64,000 bases of DNA, from positions 1-64,000 of the forward strand of contig JAEYQK010000123.1 of NCBI GenBank assembly GCA_023410055.1. The letters are read 5' to 3'. Below are positions 38,133 through 47,148 of this stretch, piece by piece. The notes beneath the pieces were generated by a model. It did no database searches. It was not told the DNA's origin and saw only the letters and a program-made list of their open reading frames with translations. Position numbers and translations under genes: made by a program. The DNA is from Acidobacteriota bacterium (GTDB taxonomy: Bacteria > Acidobacteriota > Terriglobia > Terriglobales > Acidobacteriaceae). Position 1 is the first letter of the stretch; each line of letters opens with the position of its first letter.

Positions 38133-40781
38133 ATGCGCAGCTTGCTGATGGGTTTGCTTGTTGCGGCTCTAGTAGCGTCTGCCCCAGGTGTGGCCCAGCA
38201 ACGGGTATCGCTCCCTTCTCAACCTTCTTCCTCAGCGCCGCCAAGGGTCTCGTCCGGCGCAGCTCAGAACGACGCTTCGCCCTCATCCGAACCGGCGGCC
38301 GTGATCCGAGCGACCACTCGCATGGTCGTGCTCGATGTCGTTGCGACGGACAAGAGCGGCAATCCGGTGCCCGGACTGAAGGCGAGCGATTTCAAGGTGC
38401 TCGAAGAGGGACGCGAGCAGCGCATTAGTACCTTTGTGTTTGAACAACCGATACTGTCGGCGACAAAGGCTTACACGCTCCCGACCACGCTCAGGCTCCC
38501 CGAAAATACATTCAGCAATATCAAATTTGCGGAACAGCCGAGAACGCTCAATGTCATTCTGCTGGACTTCTTGAATACGAACATTCCTAACCAACTGTAT
38601 GCGAAGCGCAAGATGCTCCAGTATCTGGAGACAATGCCTGCCAATCAGCCAACCGCGGTGTATATCTTCACGCGAAAGCCGATTCTGCTGCAGGACTTCA
38701 CAGCTGATCCCAAGGTAATCAAGGAGACGGTAAACAGGGTTGCTGGATATCGTTCTACTGCGCTGCAGAACCCAAGTGGCGGACAGGGCAAGGACCCTCT
38801 CGTAGCCCCGGGTGCCGGTGCATTCATTCCACCCGCGATACGGGAGGCCATGCAGGATGCCGAAAAGGACCGTACGACGGCGCAATTGGAAGGGCGGACA
38901 ACCACGAGCATTGCCATGCTGCACACCATGGCCAAGGCCCTGGCAGGTTATCCGGGGCGAAAGAACCTCATCTGGGTTACCGAGGGTTTTCCGTTGCTGG
39001 TGGGCTATAAGGATTTCACGCCCGAAATGCACGAAGCCGAAGATGCGCTGAGCGATTCACAGGTCGCCGTTTATGCGATCGATCCTGCCGGACTGGTCGC
39101 CTTTGGGATGGACGCCTCAACCGAGGGCCGCGACGATGACGGCCATGTGATCAAAGAAGCCGATGTGCTCAAGGAGCAATCCGGATCCATGGCTCAAAAC
39201 CATTTCACCATGTCGGACGCCGCGGTCCGTACCGGCGGAAAAGCGTTCTATAACCGCAACGATCTGGACACCGCACTGCAAACGGGCATGGCGGATGGCT
39301 CGACGTACTACACCATCGGCTATTATCCATCGGACAAGAACTGGGACGGCAAATTCCGTAAGCTCGACGTGAAGGTGACTCGTCCGGGAGTGAGTCTCCG
39401 TTACCGTGCCGGATATTACGCAACCGACGCACAGACTGCGGCTAAGGTCCCGAAAGCCCGCGAGGTTGAAGTAGCCGATGCTTTGGACCTTGCCAATCCG
39501 CCCTCGACCAAGCTCTTGTTCACAGCCGCGGTCACGCCACCATCTGCGCAGAGCCCTGACAAACTGCTGGTCCACTACGATATAGACGTTCATTCGATCA
39601 CGTTCGAACTGGGAGAGGACGGACTGCAACACGCCGATGTGACCTGCTGGGCGCGCGCCTTCGATGCAAAGAACGACCCCGTCAAAGGAACCAGCCAGAC
39701 AACGGCTGCTTCGCTTAAGCCCGACACTTATCAACGAATCCTGAAGACAGCGTTTCCTTGTACAACAGAAATGGAGCTCCCTCCGGGAACGTACCAGCTC
39801 CGCTTTGCCGTGCGCGATGAACGTACCGGCCTGACGGGATCGGCAAATGGCGAGGTGACAATTCTCGACGACGATGCGCCACGCAGCTACTTTGCTGTGA
39901 ACGCTGAGGGAGCCCGGAAAGAGCTGACGCTACCAACCTTCCCGAGCCTGAACGTGTCACCGAAGCTGGAGACGCAAGCAGCGGAAGTGACCACGCATCC
40001 CAAGCTCTCCGCCGCCGAATACTGCCAGACGATTGCCACCGGAAAGCTTGCTCCATTGGCGAATGCCTGCGAAGTCTCGACTTCAGTGAAGTCGAAACTT
40101 CCGGACTTTGTCTGCAATCAGGAGACATCACGAAACAGTCCTGCGCAACTGCTTGCCAATAAGTTGACCTACAAGCCGGTACATGATGACATCACCGCCG
40201 AGGTGCAATACGTAAGCGGCCATGAATTGTACTCGAACGTCACGGTCAACGGGAAGCCGGCCAAGAGCATTATCCTGGCAGGCGGAATGTCCAGCATTGG
40301 CGAATTCGGCTCGATGCTGCGAAACATCTTCGACCCCGAAAGTGCGGCAACGCTAGTCTTTGAAAGAAAAGCTGGACGTGCGTTGATATTCAGGTTCCGC
40401 GTGGACGGCGATCATTCGAAGTGGTTCATTCAGGTCGAGAACAAGCTCACTCGCTTGCCTTATCACGGACAATTGTGGCTGGAGAAATCTACTGGCAAGG
40501 TGCTACGCGTGGAACAGTCAGCTGAGACTGACCAACAGTTCATGCGGCACGAAGTCAAAGTCGAATATGCCGACGTCAGCTTGAGTGAGAGAGGCACTTT
40601 CCGCTTGCCGACGAGTTCATTCGTAAGTCTGTGTTATCGCCGTTCTGGCTGGCGGTTTGCCTGCTTCGACAATACGGTGAAGTTCACGAACTATCGCAAG
40701 TTTACCGCACATGCACGCATCGTGGATGACACCACTTCAGCCGAGACTGCCAAGCCCGCAACGTCTTCTGCTGATCACTGA
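38133..40781 (+). CDS. Secreted VWFA-related protein (acidobacterial type)
   Basis: 882 residues with a signal peptide (MRSLLMGLLVAALVASAPG). The first 430 residues form a VWFA-like domain: VVLDVVATDKSGNPVPGLKASDF, LNVILLDFLNTNI and ITEGFPLL-like stretches. This resembles the acidobacterial TIGR03436 group. The remaining half is beta-rich without a recognised domain. No transmembrane anchor visible. Overlaps the convergent hydrolase gene by seven bases. Confidence 0.85.
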   Translation: MRSLLMGLLVAALVASAPGVAQQRVSLPSQPSSSAPPRVSSGAAQNDASPSSEPAAVIRATTRMVVLDVVATDKSGNPVPGLKASDFKVLEEGREQRISTFVFEQPILSATKAYTLPTTLRLPENTFSNIKFAEQPRTLNVILLDFLNTNIPNQLYAKRKMLQYLETMPANQPTAVYIFTRKPILLQDFTADPKVIKETVNRVAGYRSTALQNPSGGQGKDPLVAPGAGAFIPPAIREAMQDAEKDRTTAQLEGRTTTSIAMLHTMAKALAGYPGRKNLIWVTEGFPLLVGYKDFTPEMHEAEDALSDSQVAVYAIDPAGLVAFGMDASTEGRDDDGHVIKEADVLKEQSGSMAQNHFTMSDAAVRTGGKAFYNRNDLDTALQTGMADGSTYYTIGYYPSDKNWDGKFRKLDVKVTRPGVSLRYRAGYYATDAQTAAKVPKAREVEVADALDLANPPSTKLLFTAAVTPPSAQSPDKLLVHYDIDVHSITFELGEDGLQHADVTCWARAFDAKNDPVKGTSQTTAASLKPDTYQRILKTAFPCTTEMELPPGTYQLRFAVRDERTGLTGSANGEVTILDDDAPRSYFAVNAEGARKELTLPTFPSLNVSPKLETQAAEVTTHPKLSAAEYCQTIATGKLAPLANACEVSTSVKSKLPDFVCNQETSRNSPAQLLANKLTYKPVHDDITAEVQYVSGHELYSNVTVNGKPAKSIILAGGMSSIGEFGSMLRNIFDPESAATLVFERKAGRALIFRFRVDGDHSKWFIQVENKLTRLPYHGQLWLEKSTGKVLRVEQSAETDQQFMRHEVKVEYADVSLSERGTFRLPTSSFVSLCYRRSGWRFACFDNTVKFTNYRKFTAHARIVDDTTSAETAKPATSSADH

Positions 40782-42001
40782 AGCGGATGCGAGCGCCGCG
40801 GATCGTTAGGCGGAAGCTGATACGGTTCAAGCATTGACGTGAACTTCTCCAGCAAGAGGCGCAATGCAGCGGTGTCCTGCTGACCGCCGCGCAGGAGTTC
40901 TACCTGCCGGGTTGGCGGATTGTGCATCGGCGCCAACTGGCCAGCCTCCAGCATGTGTGCGGAGACTTCAGCCAGATCCAGCCCGGCCTTCCAATCGCCG
41001 TTCGCGTCGGCCAGCCACTTCCTGTTCTTCTGAACGGCTTCCGTGAGGTGGTTCTCGCGGTCGGGCGCATCCTCGATGTAACTCGCTCCACGATTGCGGA
41101 ACATGCCCAGCAGCGCGGCAACGATCGCCGGATCGCGAACCGTGCCGTCCGGATAGAACACGCCGTGTACCGTGCCCCAGTTGCCGGTGATCATCAGCTC
41201 CCAGATGTAGAAACCGACGTGGGCCTGCATGTGTTCCTGAAGAGTTACGTCATACGGATTGGCGCGGGCAATGCATCCGATCTCGCTATTGACCAGCGGC
41301 TTGCCTACCTTTGCCGCGTACGCCTTCGCCTTCGCGATGCTGGCGCGGATCGCCGCCCGCGTCGTGCTGTAGTCGTGGAACGAGAGGACGTCCACGGCGT
41401 CGCCCATCTGGATCATGTTGTCGGCAAAGGTCGCGCCGATGGTCACGGGCGTTACGGGATCAATCTCATGAAACATCTTTGCCATGTACACCGCGTGTTC
41501 CATGCGCAGGCGGTTGTCCGCCGTCGGTGGCAGGAAACAGCACTCGGGTTCGTTCTCTACGTCCCAGATCTCAAGTCCGGGTTCTCTACCGATGGCTGCG
41601 ACAAGGTCTACAACGAATGGGCGCGCGTTGGGCCAGGCCGACTTGTCTTTCCACTCGCCGAACTTGTATTGCATCGTGGGCATCACGCCGATGCCGCGCG
41701 CATGGGCGGCACGCACGAAATGGATAAGGTTCTTCCTGAGCCCTTCTTTATCTTTCTCCCAAGCCGCATAGGGGACGAACACACGAACCTGGTTTAACTG
41801 AAGGCGCTTGGCGTAGTCCAGATCGCGCTCGGTGATTGCCGGATCGTACTTTGCCCAATGCTCGGCATGCCCCTTGCTTTCGGCGGACTGGTAATTGAAT
41901 CCTCTGACGCCACTCAAGTCCTTCGGCACGCGACGCTGCGCCATCAGTGGCAGCGCAAGAGCAACAACAAGAAGTGCAATCAGATACTTATGAATCCGCA
42001 T
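40775..42001 (-). CDS. Secreted clan GH-A glycoside hydrolase (GH5-like)
   Basis: About 408 residues from the ATG at 42001, which begins the signal peptide MRIHKYLIALLVVALALPLMA. A TIM barrel is supported by VRGFNYQSAES, NQVRVFVPYAAW, the acid/base candidate in EIWDVENEPE, and the nucleophile candidate in KPLVNSEIGC. WELMITGNWGTVHGVFYPDG near the end is a typical GH-A aglycone site. Cellulase/mannanase-type activity is possible; specificity unknown. Confidence 0.82.
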   Translation of the reverse strand: MRIHKYLIALLVVALALPLMAQRRVPKDLSGVRGFNYQSAESKGHAEHWAKYDPAITERDLDYAKRLQLNQVRVFVPYAAWEKDKEGLRKNLIHFVRAAHARGIGVMPTMQYKFGEWKDKSAWPNARPFVVDLVAAIGREPGLEIWDVENEPECCFLPPTADNRLRMEHAVYMAKMFHEIDPVTPVTIGATFADNMIQMGDAVDVLSFHDYSTTRAAIRASIAKAKAYAAKVGKPLVNSEIGCIARANPYDVTLQEHMQAHVGFYIWELMITGNWGTVHGVFYPDGTVRDPAIVAALLGMFRNRGASYIEDAPDRENHLTEAVQKNRKWLADANGDWKAGLDLAEVSAHMLEAGQLAPMHNPPTRQVELLRGGQQDTAALRLLLEKFTSMLEPYQLPPNDPRRSHPLQ

Positions 42002-42220
42002 GAAGCCTCCGGGCATGTGTATGCGACAGCCTTGACAGGGCATTGTACTCGGGGCTGATTGATCGTTCTACCGGAATTTGGGGCGTGTACGAGCGGCGCC
42101 GATGTCTTAACAAAACTTAAGACTCGATTGCAGGAACACACGAGTATATTGACGATGAATTGCCCTGCGTCGCGCAGGCGCTAAACCGTGAATGCAGCTA
42201 TCTAGCGTGAGGAGAGTTAC

Positions 42221-42604
42221 ATGCGAATCGTTTCTCTGACAGTACGGCAAATTGCTGTTCTAACCGTTTTCGTTCTGGCCATGGGCTTCACAGCCTTCGC
42301 TGCCGATATCGACGGCATCTGGAAGGCAAGCTTTGACACACCGGTTGGCGAAATGCACTACACCTACACCTTCAAGGCAGACGGAGAGAAACTCACCGGA
42401 ACCGCCAAGAACGACATGAGCGAAGCCAAGATCGAAGACGGAACCATCAAGGGCAACGACATCACCTTCACGGAAAACCTGAGCTTCCAGGGACAGAGCA
42501 TCGCGATCAAGTACACCGGCAAGATCGACGGCGACCAGATCAACTTCACCCGCCAGGTCGGCGATTTCGGAACGGAAACCATTGTCGCCAAGAGGCAGAA
42601 GTAG
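42221..42604 (+). CDS. Small secreted beta-rich protein, paralogue of the gene at 35834
   Basis: 127 residues. Signal peptide (MRIVSLTVRQIAVLTVFVLA) then FAADIDGIWKASFDTPVGEMHYTYTF and a series of short strands ending IDGDQINFTRQVGDF. About 36 bases upstream of the esterase gene, likely one transcript. The pairing of this family with a carbohydrate-active gene occurs at two places in the window. Confidence 0.8.
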   Translation: MRIVSLTVRQIAVLTVFVLAMGFTAFAADIDGIWKASFDTPVGEMHYTYTFKADGEKLTGTAKNDMSEAKIEDGTIKGNDITFTENLSFQGQSIAIKYTGKIDGDQINFTRQVGDFGTETIVAKRQK

Positions 42605-42640
42605 CTGCCTCTCGTATCACCCGAGCTTCAAGGAGAATTC

Positions 42641-43852
42641 ATGAAACTCCGTACGTTGTTGTTTTTGTTGTCGTTCTTGCTGTTGTCTATCGCGCTGTGC
42701 TCAGCGCAGGCGGCCGGGGACTGCAAGCCCTCGTCGCTGAATGTTCCTGGCGCGAAGTTCCCGTGCGTCTATCCTGACGGGCGGGCGACGTTCCGCGTGG
42801 TGGCCCCCGATGCAAAGCAGGTGCAGGTTCGTGTCGGTAAGAACTACGACATGGTGAAGGGCGAAGACGGGGCATGGACGGTCACTACCGATCCTCTCGT
42901 CGTTGGCTTCCACTACTACACCCTTAGCATCGACGGCGCCAACGCCGCCGATTCGTCGACGCACACGTACTTCGGCTCCGGCTGGCAGAACAGCGGCATC
43001 GAGATCCCCGAGTCTGCCGATGTCGATTACTACCAGTTGAAAGACGTACCGCACGGTCAGGTCAGCCAGCGCTGGTATTACTCGAAGGTCACGCAACAGT
43101 GGCGGCGTGCCTATGTTTACACTCCGCCGGACTATGACAACGGCAAGACGCGTTATCCGGTCCTCTACCTGATGCACGGCTGGGGCGAGAACGAGGTGGG
43201 CTGGCACATACAGGGTCATGCCGACCTGATACTCGACAACCTGATCGCGGCGAAGAAGGCTGTGCCCATGATTATCGTCATGGACAACCTGAATGCCACG
43301 AAGCCGGGTGAAGACGGAACGATCTTCCTGTCGCGGATGTTACAGCCTCCGCCGCCACCGCCGACACCGGGTCAGCCGCGTCGTCCGATGGGCGGATTGG
43401 GCAGCTTCACCGGCGCAACCTTCACCGAGATGATGCTGACCGACCTGATCCCGATGGTTGAGAAGACGTATCGCGTTCTTCCAGGCCGCGAGAATCGCGC
43501 CATGGCTGGACTGTCGATGGGCGGAATGCAGACGTTCCTGACGACGCTCTCGCACCTCGACCAGTTCTCGTACATCGGCGGATTCAGCGGCAGCACCGGC
43601 GGCTTCGGCGGTCAGTTCGATCCGAAGACGTCGAACAACGGCGTGTTCGCCGACGCTGCGGCCTTCAACAAGAAGGTGAAAGTCCTCTTCCTGGGGATCG
43701 GCTCGGTCGAAGGTCCTGGGGCGAAGAACTTCAGCGAGAACCTGACGAAGGCAGGCGTCAAGAACGTCTACTACGAGTCGCCGGGGACGGCGCACGAGTG
43801 GCTGACGTGGCGGCGATGCCTCAATCAGTTCGCGCCACTGTTGTTCAAGTAG
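42641..43852 (+). CDS. Secreted esterase (esterase D-like), third paralogue
   Basis: 403 residues. Signal peptide (KLRTLLFLLSFLLLSIALCSA), N-terminal E-set-like domain (about 35-130), then YLMHGWGENEVGWH, nucleophile GLSMGGMQTF and C-terminal His in GTAHEWLTWRR. More divergent than the pair at 12502 and 54629. A Pro-rich loop (PPPPPPTPGQP) precedes the nucleophile as in its relatives. Followed by a clear terminator. Confidence 0.88.
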   Translation: MKLRTLLFLLSFLLLSIALCSAQAAGDCKPSSLNVPGAKFPCVYPDGRATFRVVAPDAKQVQVRVGKNYDMVKGEDGAWTVTTDPLVVGFHYYTLSIDGANAADSSTHTYFGSGWQNSGIEIPESADVDYYQLKDVPHGQVSQRWYYSKVTQQWRRAYVYTPPDYDNGKTRYPVLYLMHGWGENEVGWHIQGHADLILDNLIAAKKAVPMIIVMDNLNATKPGEDGTIFLSRMLQPPPPPPTPGQPRRPMGGLGSFTGATFTEMMLTDLIPMVEKTYRVLPGRENRAMAGLSMGGMQTFLTTLSHLDQFSYIGGFSGSTGGFGGQFDPKTSNNGVFADAAAFNKKVKVLFLGIGSVEGPGAKNFSENLTKAGVKNVYYESPGTAHEWLTWRRCLNQFAPLLFK

Positions 43853-43879
43853 ACGAACCTAGCCGTACGTAGTCTGAAG

Positions 43880-43920
43880 GGTGCTCATTCCTGCGTTGGG
43901 CGGCGATGAGCACCTTTTTT
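43880..43920 (+). terminator. Intrinsic terminator of the esterase gene
   Basis: GGTGCTCAT (43880-43888) pairs with ATGAGCACC (43906-43914), followed by TTTTTT. Confidence 0.92.
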
Positions 43921-44034
43921 ATGTCTGCCGCTGTATACGTCTTAGCATTAACCGCGGAACGCACTGTTCTGAATCCAGAACATCCCCTCGACATTGCCAT
44001 TGAACTCGCGCAGCGATGGTGGCGCTCTATGGTG

Positions 44035-44067
44035 CCCCGTTCAAGCCCGATGTTGGCTTGAGCGGGT
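44035..44067. repeat. Hairpin repeat, family B
   Basis: CCCCGTTCAAGCC and GGCTTGAGCGGG around cgatgtt. Nearly identical to 58952-58984. Here it is preceded by GGTGC. Confidence 0.82.
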
Positions 44068-44090
44068 TCGTAGATGTTGCAAGTTGGTTA

Positions 44091-44410
44091 CGGTACCCCA
44101 TCCCCCCGGGGGTTGACTGTTACGACTGATGATCTAAGGGAGTTAGCTGCAAAAATCTGACTGATGCTGACTGGCGTTTGACTGACAGTCGACTGATAGT
44201 CGCGGGCCCCGCGGTATCGCAGCGAAGTTACTAAGTCGTCACGACGAGCGGAGGGCGCGAATACAGAATCGCGACCGTAGTCGAGGGACCTGAATTGCGG
44301 GATCACTGTAACACTGATTTGCGCGAAGTGAACGAAGGGCTGTGGAAAGTTACGAAAACGGAACAGAGGGCAGGATGGCCCGCATCTGCCAAAACTTGGC
44401 AGTATGTGCA
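44091..44410. repeat. Repeat-rich region upstream of the TIR-like gene
   Basis: A copy of the 23687 repeat (CTGATGATCTAAGGGAGTTAGC, 44091-44168), a run of TGACTGA-type units after it, and a weak family A-like hairpin at 44381-44410 (GCATCTGCC/GGCAG). No coding frame supported. Confidence 0.6.
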
Positions 44411-44485
44411 TCAGCCAGCCTATCGCGTGACCCAGAAGAACGGTCTATCGTGAGCATCGCACATCCCAGGGAAGTGAAAATCTAA

Positions 44486-46522
44486 ATGCAAAAGATAACT
44501 GCATTCGTGGCACGTAGTTTTTCAGAATCTGACGAGCGCCGAACAGAGCCAATACGCAAGCATTTGGCATCTTTCGAGACGGTTGGGTTCATCGTGGGAG
44601 ACGCCGAGCGGGCAGATGTTGAGCGAGTCTCGACGAAGGTTCAGAAAAACATAAACGATGCTGATGTGTTCATCGGCATCTTGACACGCCGCAACCCGAT
44701 TTTCTCATTCTCAAATCGGGCGCGAGATGCCTTTCTCACCCTGACCGGAAGGATGACGCCAGTCGAGTGGACAGCACCGCCCTGGGTCTTGCAGGAGTTC
44801 GGCTATGCGGTAAGAGCTGGAAAGAAAGCGATTTTGTTCATCGAGAACGGCGTCAGTGCTCCGGGCATTGACGGCGATATCGAATACGTTCCTTACGACT
44901 CCAATTCCCCATCGGATGCGCTCACGAAGGCTACTGAAATGATTGTGAACATAGTGGCGCAAAAGAGCGGAATTGCCGTCGAAACGATAGTAGTCGAGTC
45001 CCCAAGCGCGTCATCCGGCTCGGACGCAGCTCCGGTTCCCGCGAACGTTGAGACTCTTGAGAGCGAGGGCGGCGGCAATGATGCGGACAACGGTGAAACG
45101 CCTGATTTCCAGCGTCAGTTCAAAGCGTTCCATAACGCTGTTTTCGAGAAGGATTTTGAACAGGCCCGTAGGCTGATAGAAACGGGAGCTGAGCTAGTCA
45201 AGAACGGCGCGATAGCAAATAGCACTGACACATTTTGGCGGAGCTACACCCTTCACCAACTGGCGAAGGCAGGTGATTCAACTGCCATACAACTACTTGA
45301 AGACCTCGCTCGTTCTGTACCGAATGACCCCGACCCTCAAGCATTCTTGGGAGCAGCGCTATCGTCCTATACGGAATATCGACGGGCGATTGTAGCTTAC
45401 AAAAAGGCTGCTGACCTCGAGCCAGACGTCAGTAAGAAGCTTTCGTACATAGGGAAAGCCTGCGACTTCCTTGTACAAACGGGGCAACACAAGCAAGCTG
45501 AGTCAGAATTAGTGCTGGCATACGCTCATTATTGCCAGCGTGTGACGGAAAGCTTTGGAAAGCAGTTATTTGCGCTACTCTCCAAAAATGGCCGGAAGCT
45601 GGACGCGCTCGGTGCTGCCGAGGAAATCCTGAGTCGTAACCCAGCATTTTCAAGCCTTCGCTTCGACGTCGGACTTGGTTATCACCGTGCCGACATGCAC
45701 GAGATGTTTCTGCACCACTTTGCGCTTCTAACAGACCACGACAACAAAGACTCGGCGAGTACTCATAATCTTGCTCTGGCATACTCGGAGAACGAAATGC
45801 AGATACGGTCGGTGGCGACGTACAAGACTGCTCTGCAACTTGGCTCTACCAAAGCAGCCGCCAATCTCGGGTTCAAATATGTAGACGCAGGAATGGCCGA
45901 TGAAGCGAGAGAGATGTTGTCGGCTACGATGAAGCAAAGTGATTGTGACCCCGAGGTGTCAAATTGTCTTTATCAACTAACGGAGCGGGAGCAAGGAGAA
46001 CGCAAGAAGTACGAAGAAGCTCAAAAGCGCGCGTTGAAAACGCGGGACTTCATGAGTACTTACGGTGCGGCACTTGCAATGCAAACGGTAGACATCGCAG
46101 GTCACTGGACTTTTCCGTTTGCTGAACTGGACTTGCAGCTTGAAGGAAGTCGCATTACCGGTTCTGGCCGGGTCGAGAAAGAAGAGACCTCCTGCGGACT
46201 GAATAATCTCGCAGGGCTGCTTGGTGGCATCTACTCCGCCTCTCCCCAAACGCCGACTAAGCACAAAAGCGTTATAACCTACATGTTGAGTGGGGATTTG
46301 CGTGGTGCTGCGGCTGAAGTTGAATTGAAGACAACCTATGGCCCAACCTCAACTCTCCTCGGCTCGCCCGAAACCAAAACGTTTCTCGTCGTTTTTGAAT
46401 TGGACGGGAGTTCGGGGCTGTGTAGTTCAGTCGAAAAGAGCAAAATCGGCAACCCCCAACAAATTCGCCGAAATAGTACTGGATACAATCAGTCCCGTTT
46501 GGCTGTGGCGACTATCAGCTAG
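44486..46522 (+). CDS. TIR-like / TPR protein with C-terminal beta domain; possible immune or signalling effector
   Basis: 678 residues, no signal peptide. Residues 1-160 look like a TIR-type NAD-processing fold: KITAFVARSF strand, INDADVFIGILTRRN, then WTAPPWVLQEFGYAVRAGKKAILFIE, where Glu104 is the candidate catalytic Glu. Residues about 205-520 are alpha-helical TPR-like repeats (for example FLGAALSSYTEYRRAIVAYK). A final beta-rich part (about 540-678) begins DIAGHWTFPFAELDLQLEGS. Stands alone between repeat-rich DNA, and its sequence looks more A/T-rich than its neighbours. The last 40 residues look less ordered than the +1 frame, so a frameshift cannot be excluded. Function is inferred, not shown. 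Confidence 0.75.
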   Translation: MQKITAFVARSFSESDERRTEPIRKHLASFETVGFIVGDAERADVERVSTKVQKNINDADVFIGILTRRNPIFSFSNRARDAFLTLTGRMTPVEWTAPPWVLQEFGYAVRAGKKAILFIENGVSAPGIDGDIEYVPYDSNSPSDALTKATEMIVNIVAQKSGIAVETIVVESPSASSGSDAAPVPANVETLESEGGGNDADNGETPDFQRQFKAFHNAVFEKDFEQARRLIETGAELVKNGAIANSTDTFWRSYTLHQLAKAGDSTAIQLLEDLARSVPNDPDPQAFLGAALSSYTEYRRAIVAYKKAADLEPDVSKKLSYIGKACDFLVQTGQHKQAESELVLAYAHYCQRVTESFGKQLFALLSKNGRKLDALGAAEEILSRNPAFSSLRFDVGLGYHRADMHEMFLHHFALLTDHDNKDSASTHNLALAYSENEMQIRSVATYKTALQLGSTKAAANLGFKYVDAGMADEAREMLSATMKQSDCDPEVSNCLYQLTEREQGERKKYEEAQKRALKTRDFMSTYGAALAMQTVDIAGHWTFPFAELDLQLEGSRITGSGRVEKEETSCGLNNLAGLLGGIYSASPQTPTKHKSVITYMLSGDLRGAAAEVELKTTYGPTSTLLGSPETKTFLVVFELDGSSGLCSSVEKSKIGNPQQIRRNSTGYNQSRLAVATIS

Positions 46523-47148
46523 TGGGGTTCATGCAATCGGCTCATGGATCTTCTTGGCGCCAGCGAAAAGCTGGTCCCTCCACTCCGCCGCGAGGACGCG
46601 GCTCCGGTCGGGATGACGGATGCTAGAGAGAGATGATCTTGCGACACGCTCTAGATTCGAGTCTCGGGCGTCCCTCCGGGACTTCCGTATTTTGTGCGAC
46701 ATTCACCCGGCACTGCCGTGTCGGTCTAAATTCGTGGCGTCCCTGGCGGGCCGGACTTAGGTAATCACCACCGCAGCAGTGCAGGCGAGGACGAGACGTC
46801 CTCGCGACAGCCGGCCGGAGGCCAGCGCTCCAGATTATGCCCTGGAAGGCCTACCTCAGTGGCTGAAGCCGCATCAACAGGCGCTATTATCGGCACGACT
46901 GAAGTCGTGCCCTTCCCAAGACGTCTACCGGGCACTGCCGTGCCGGGCTAAATTCGTGGCGTCCCTGGCGGGACTCGGATCGGTTGCGACTCTGCACCGG
47001 GGGCTTACGCCCCCGGCTATTCAACTGACGCCGCTGCGCGGCTCTACCCCCCGCATCATGAGTTAAGACTAGCTGCTGCGGCTGAATTCGCCGCATCATG
47101 AGCACCTTCGTATGCGCCAGAGCGGTACCCGTTCACGAGGGCTCGAGG
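46523..47148. repeat. Non-coding cluster of dispersed repeats between the TIR-like gene and dnaA
   Basis: Contains a direct repeat of about 44 bases (46707-46750 and 46928-46972, sharing TAAATTCGTGGCGTCCCTGG), a hairpin GGCACGACTGAAGTCGTGCC (46892-46911) and CCGGGGGCTTACGCCCCCGG (46997-47016). No gene seen. A family D element lies inside it. Confidence 0.75.
46784..46832. repeat. Family D repeat (intergenic copy)
   Basis: A hairpin (GCGAGGACGAGACGTCCTCG) followed by GACAGCCGGCCGGAGGCCAG and CGCTCCA. On the other strand it starts TGGAGCGC. The second half is nearly identical to the stretch inside rnpA (49413-49458). Confidence 0.8.

Noticed and set aside
44486..46522. Thoeris or other multi-gene TIR defence operon
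   Set aside because: No ThsA-like, nuclease, SLOG or cyclase partner lies on either side; only repeats and housekeeping genes do.
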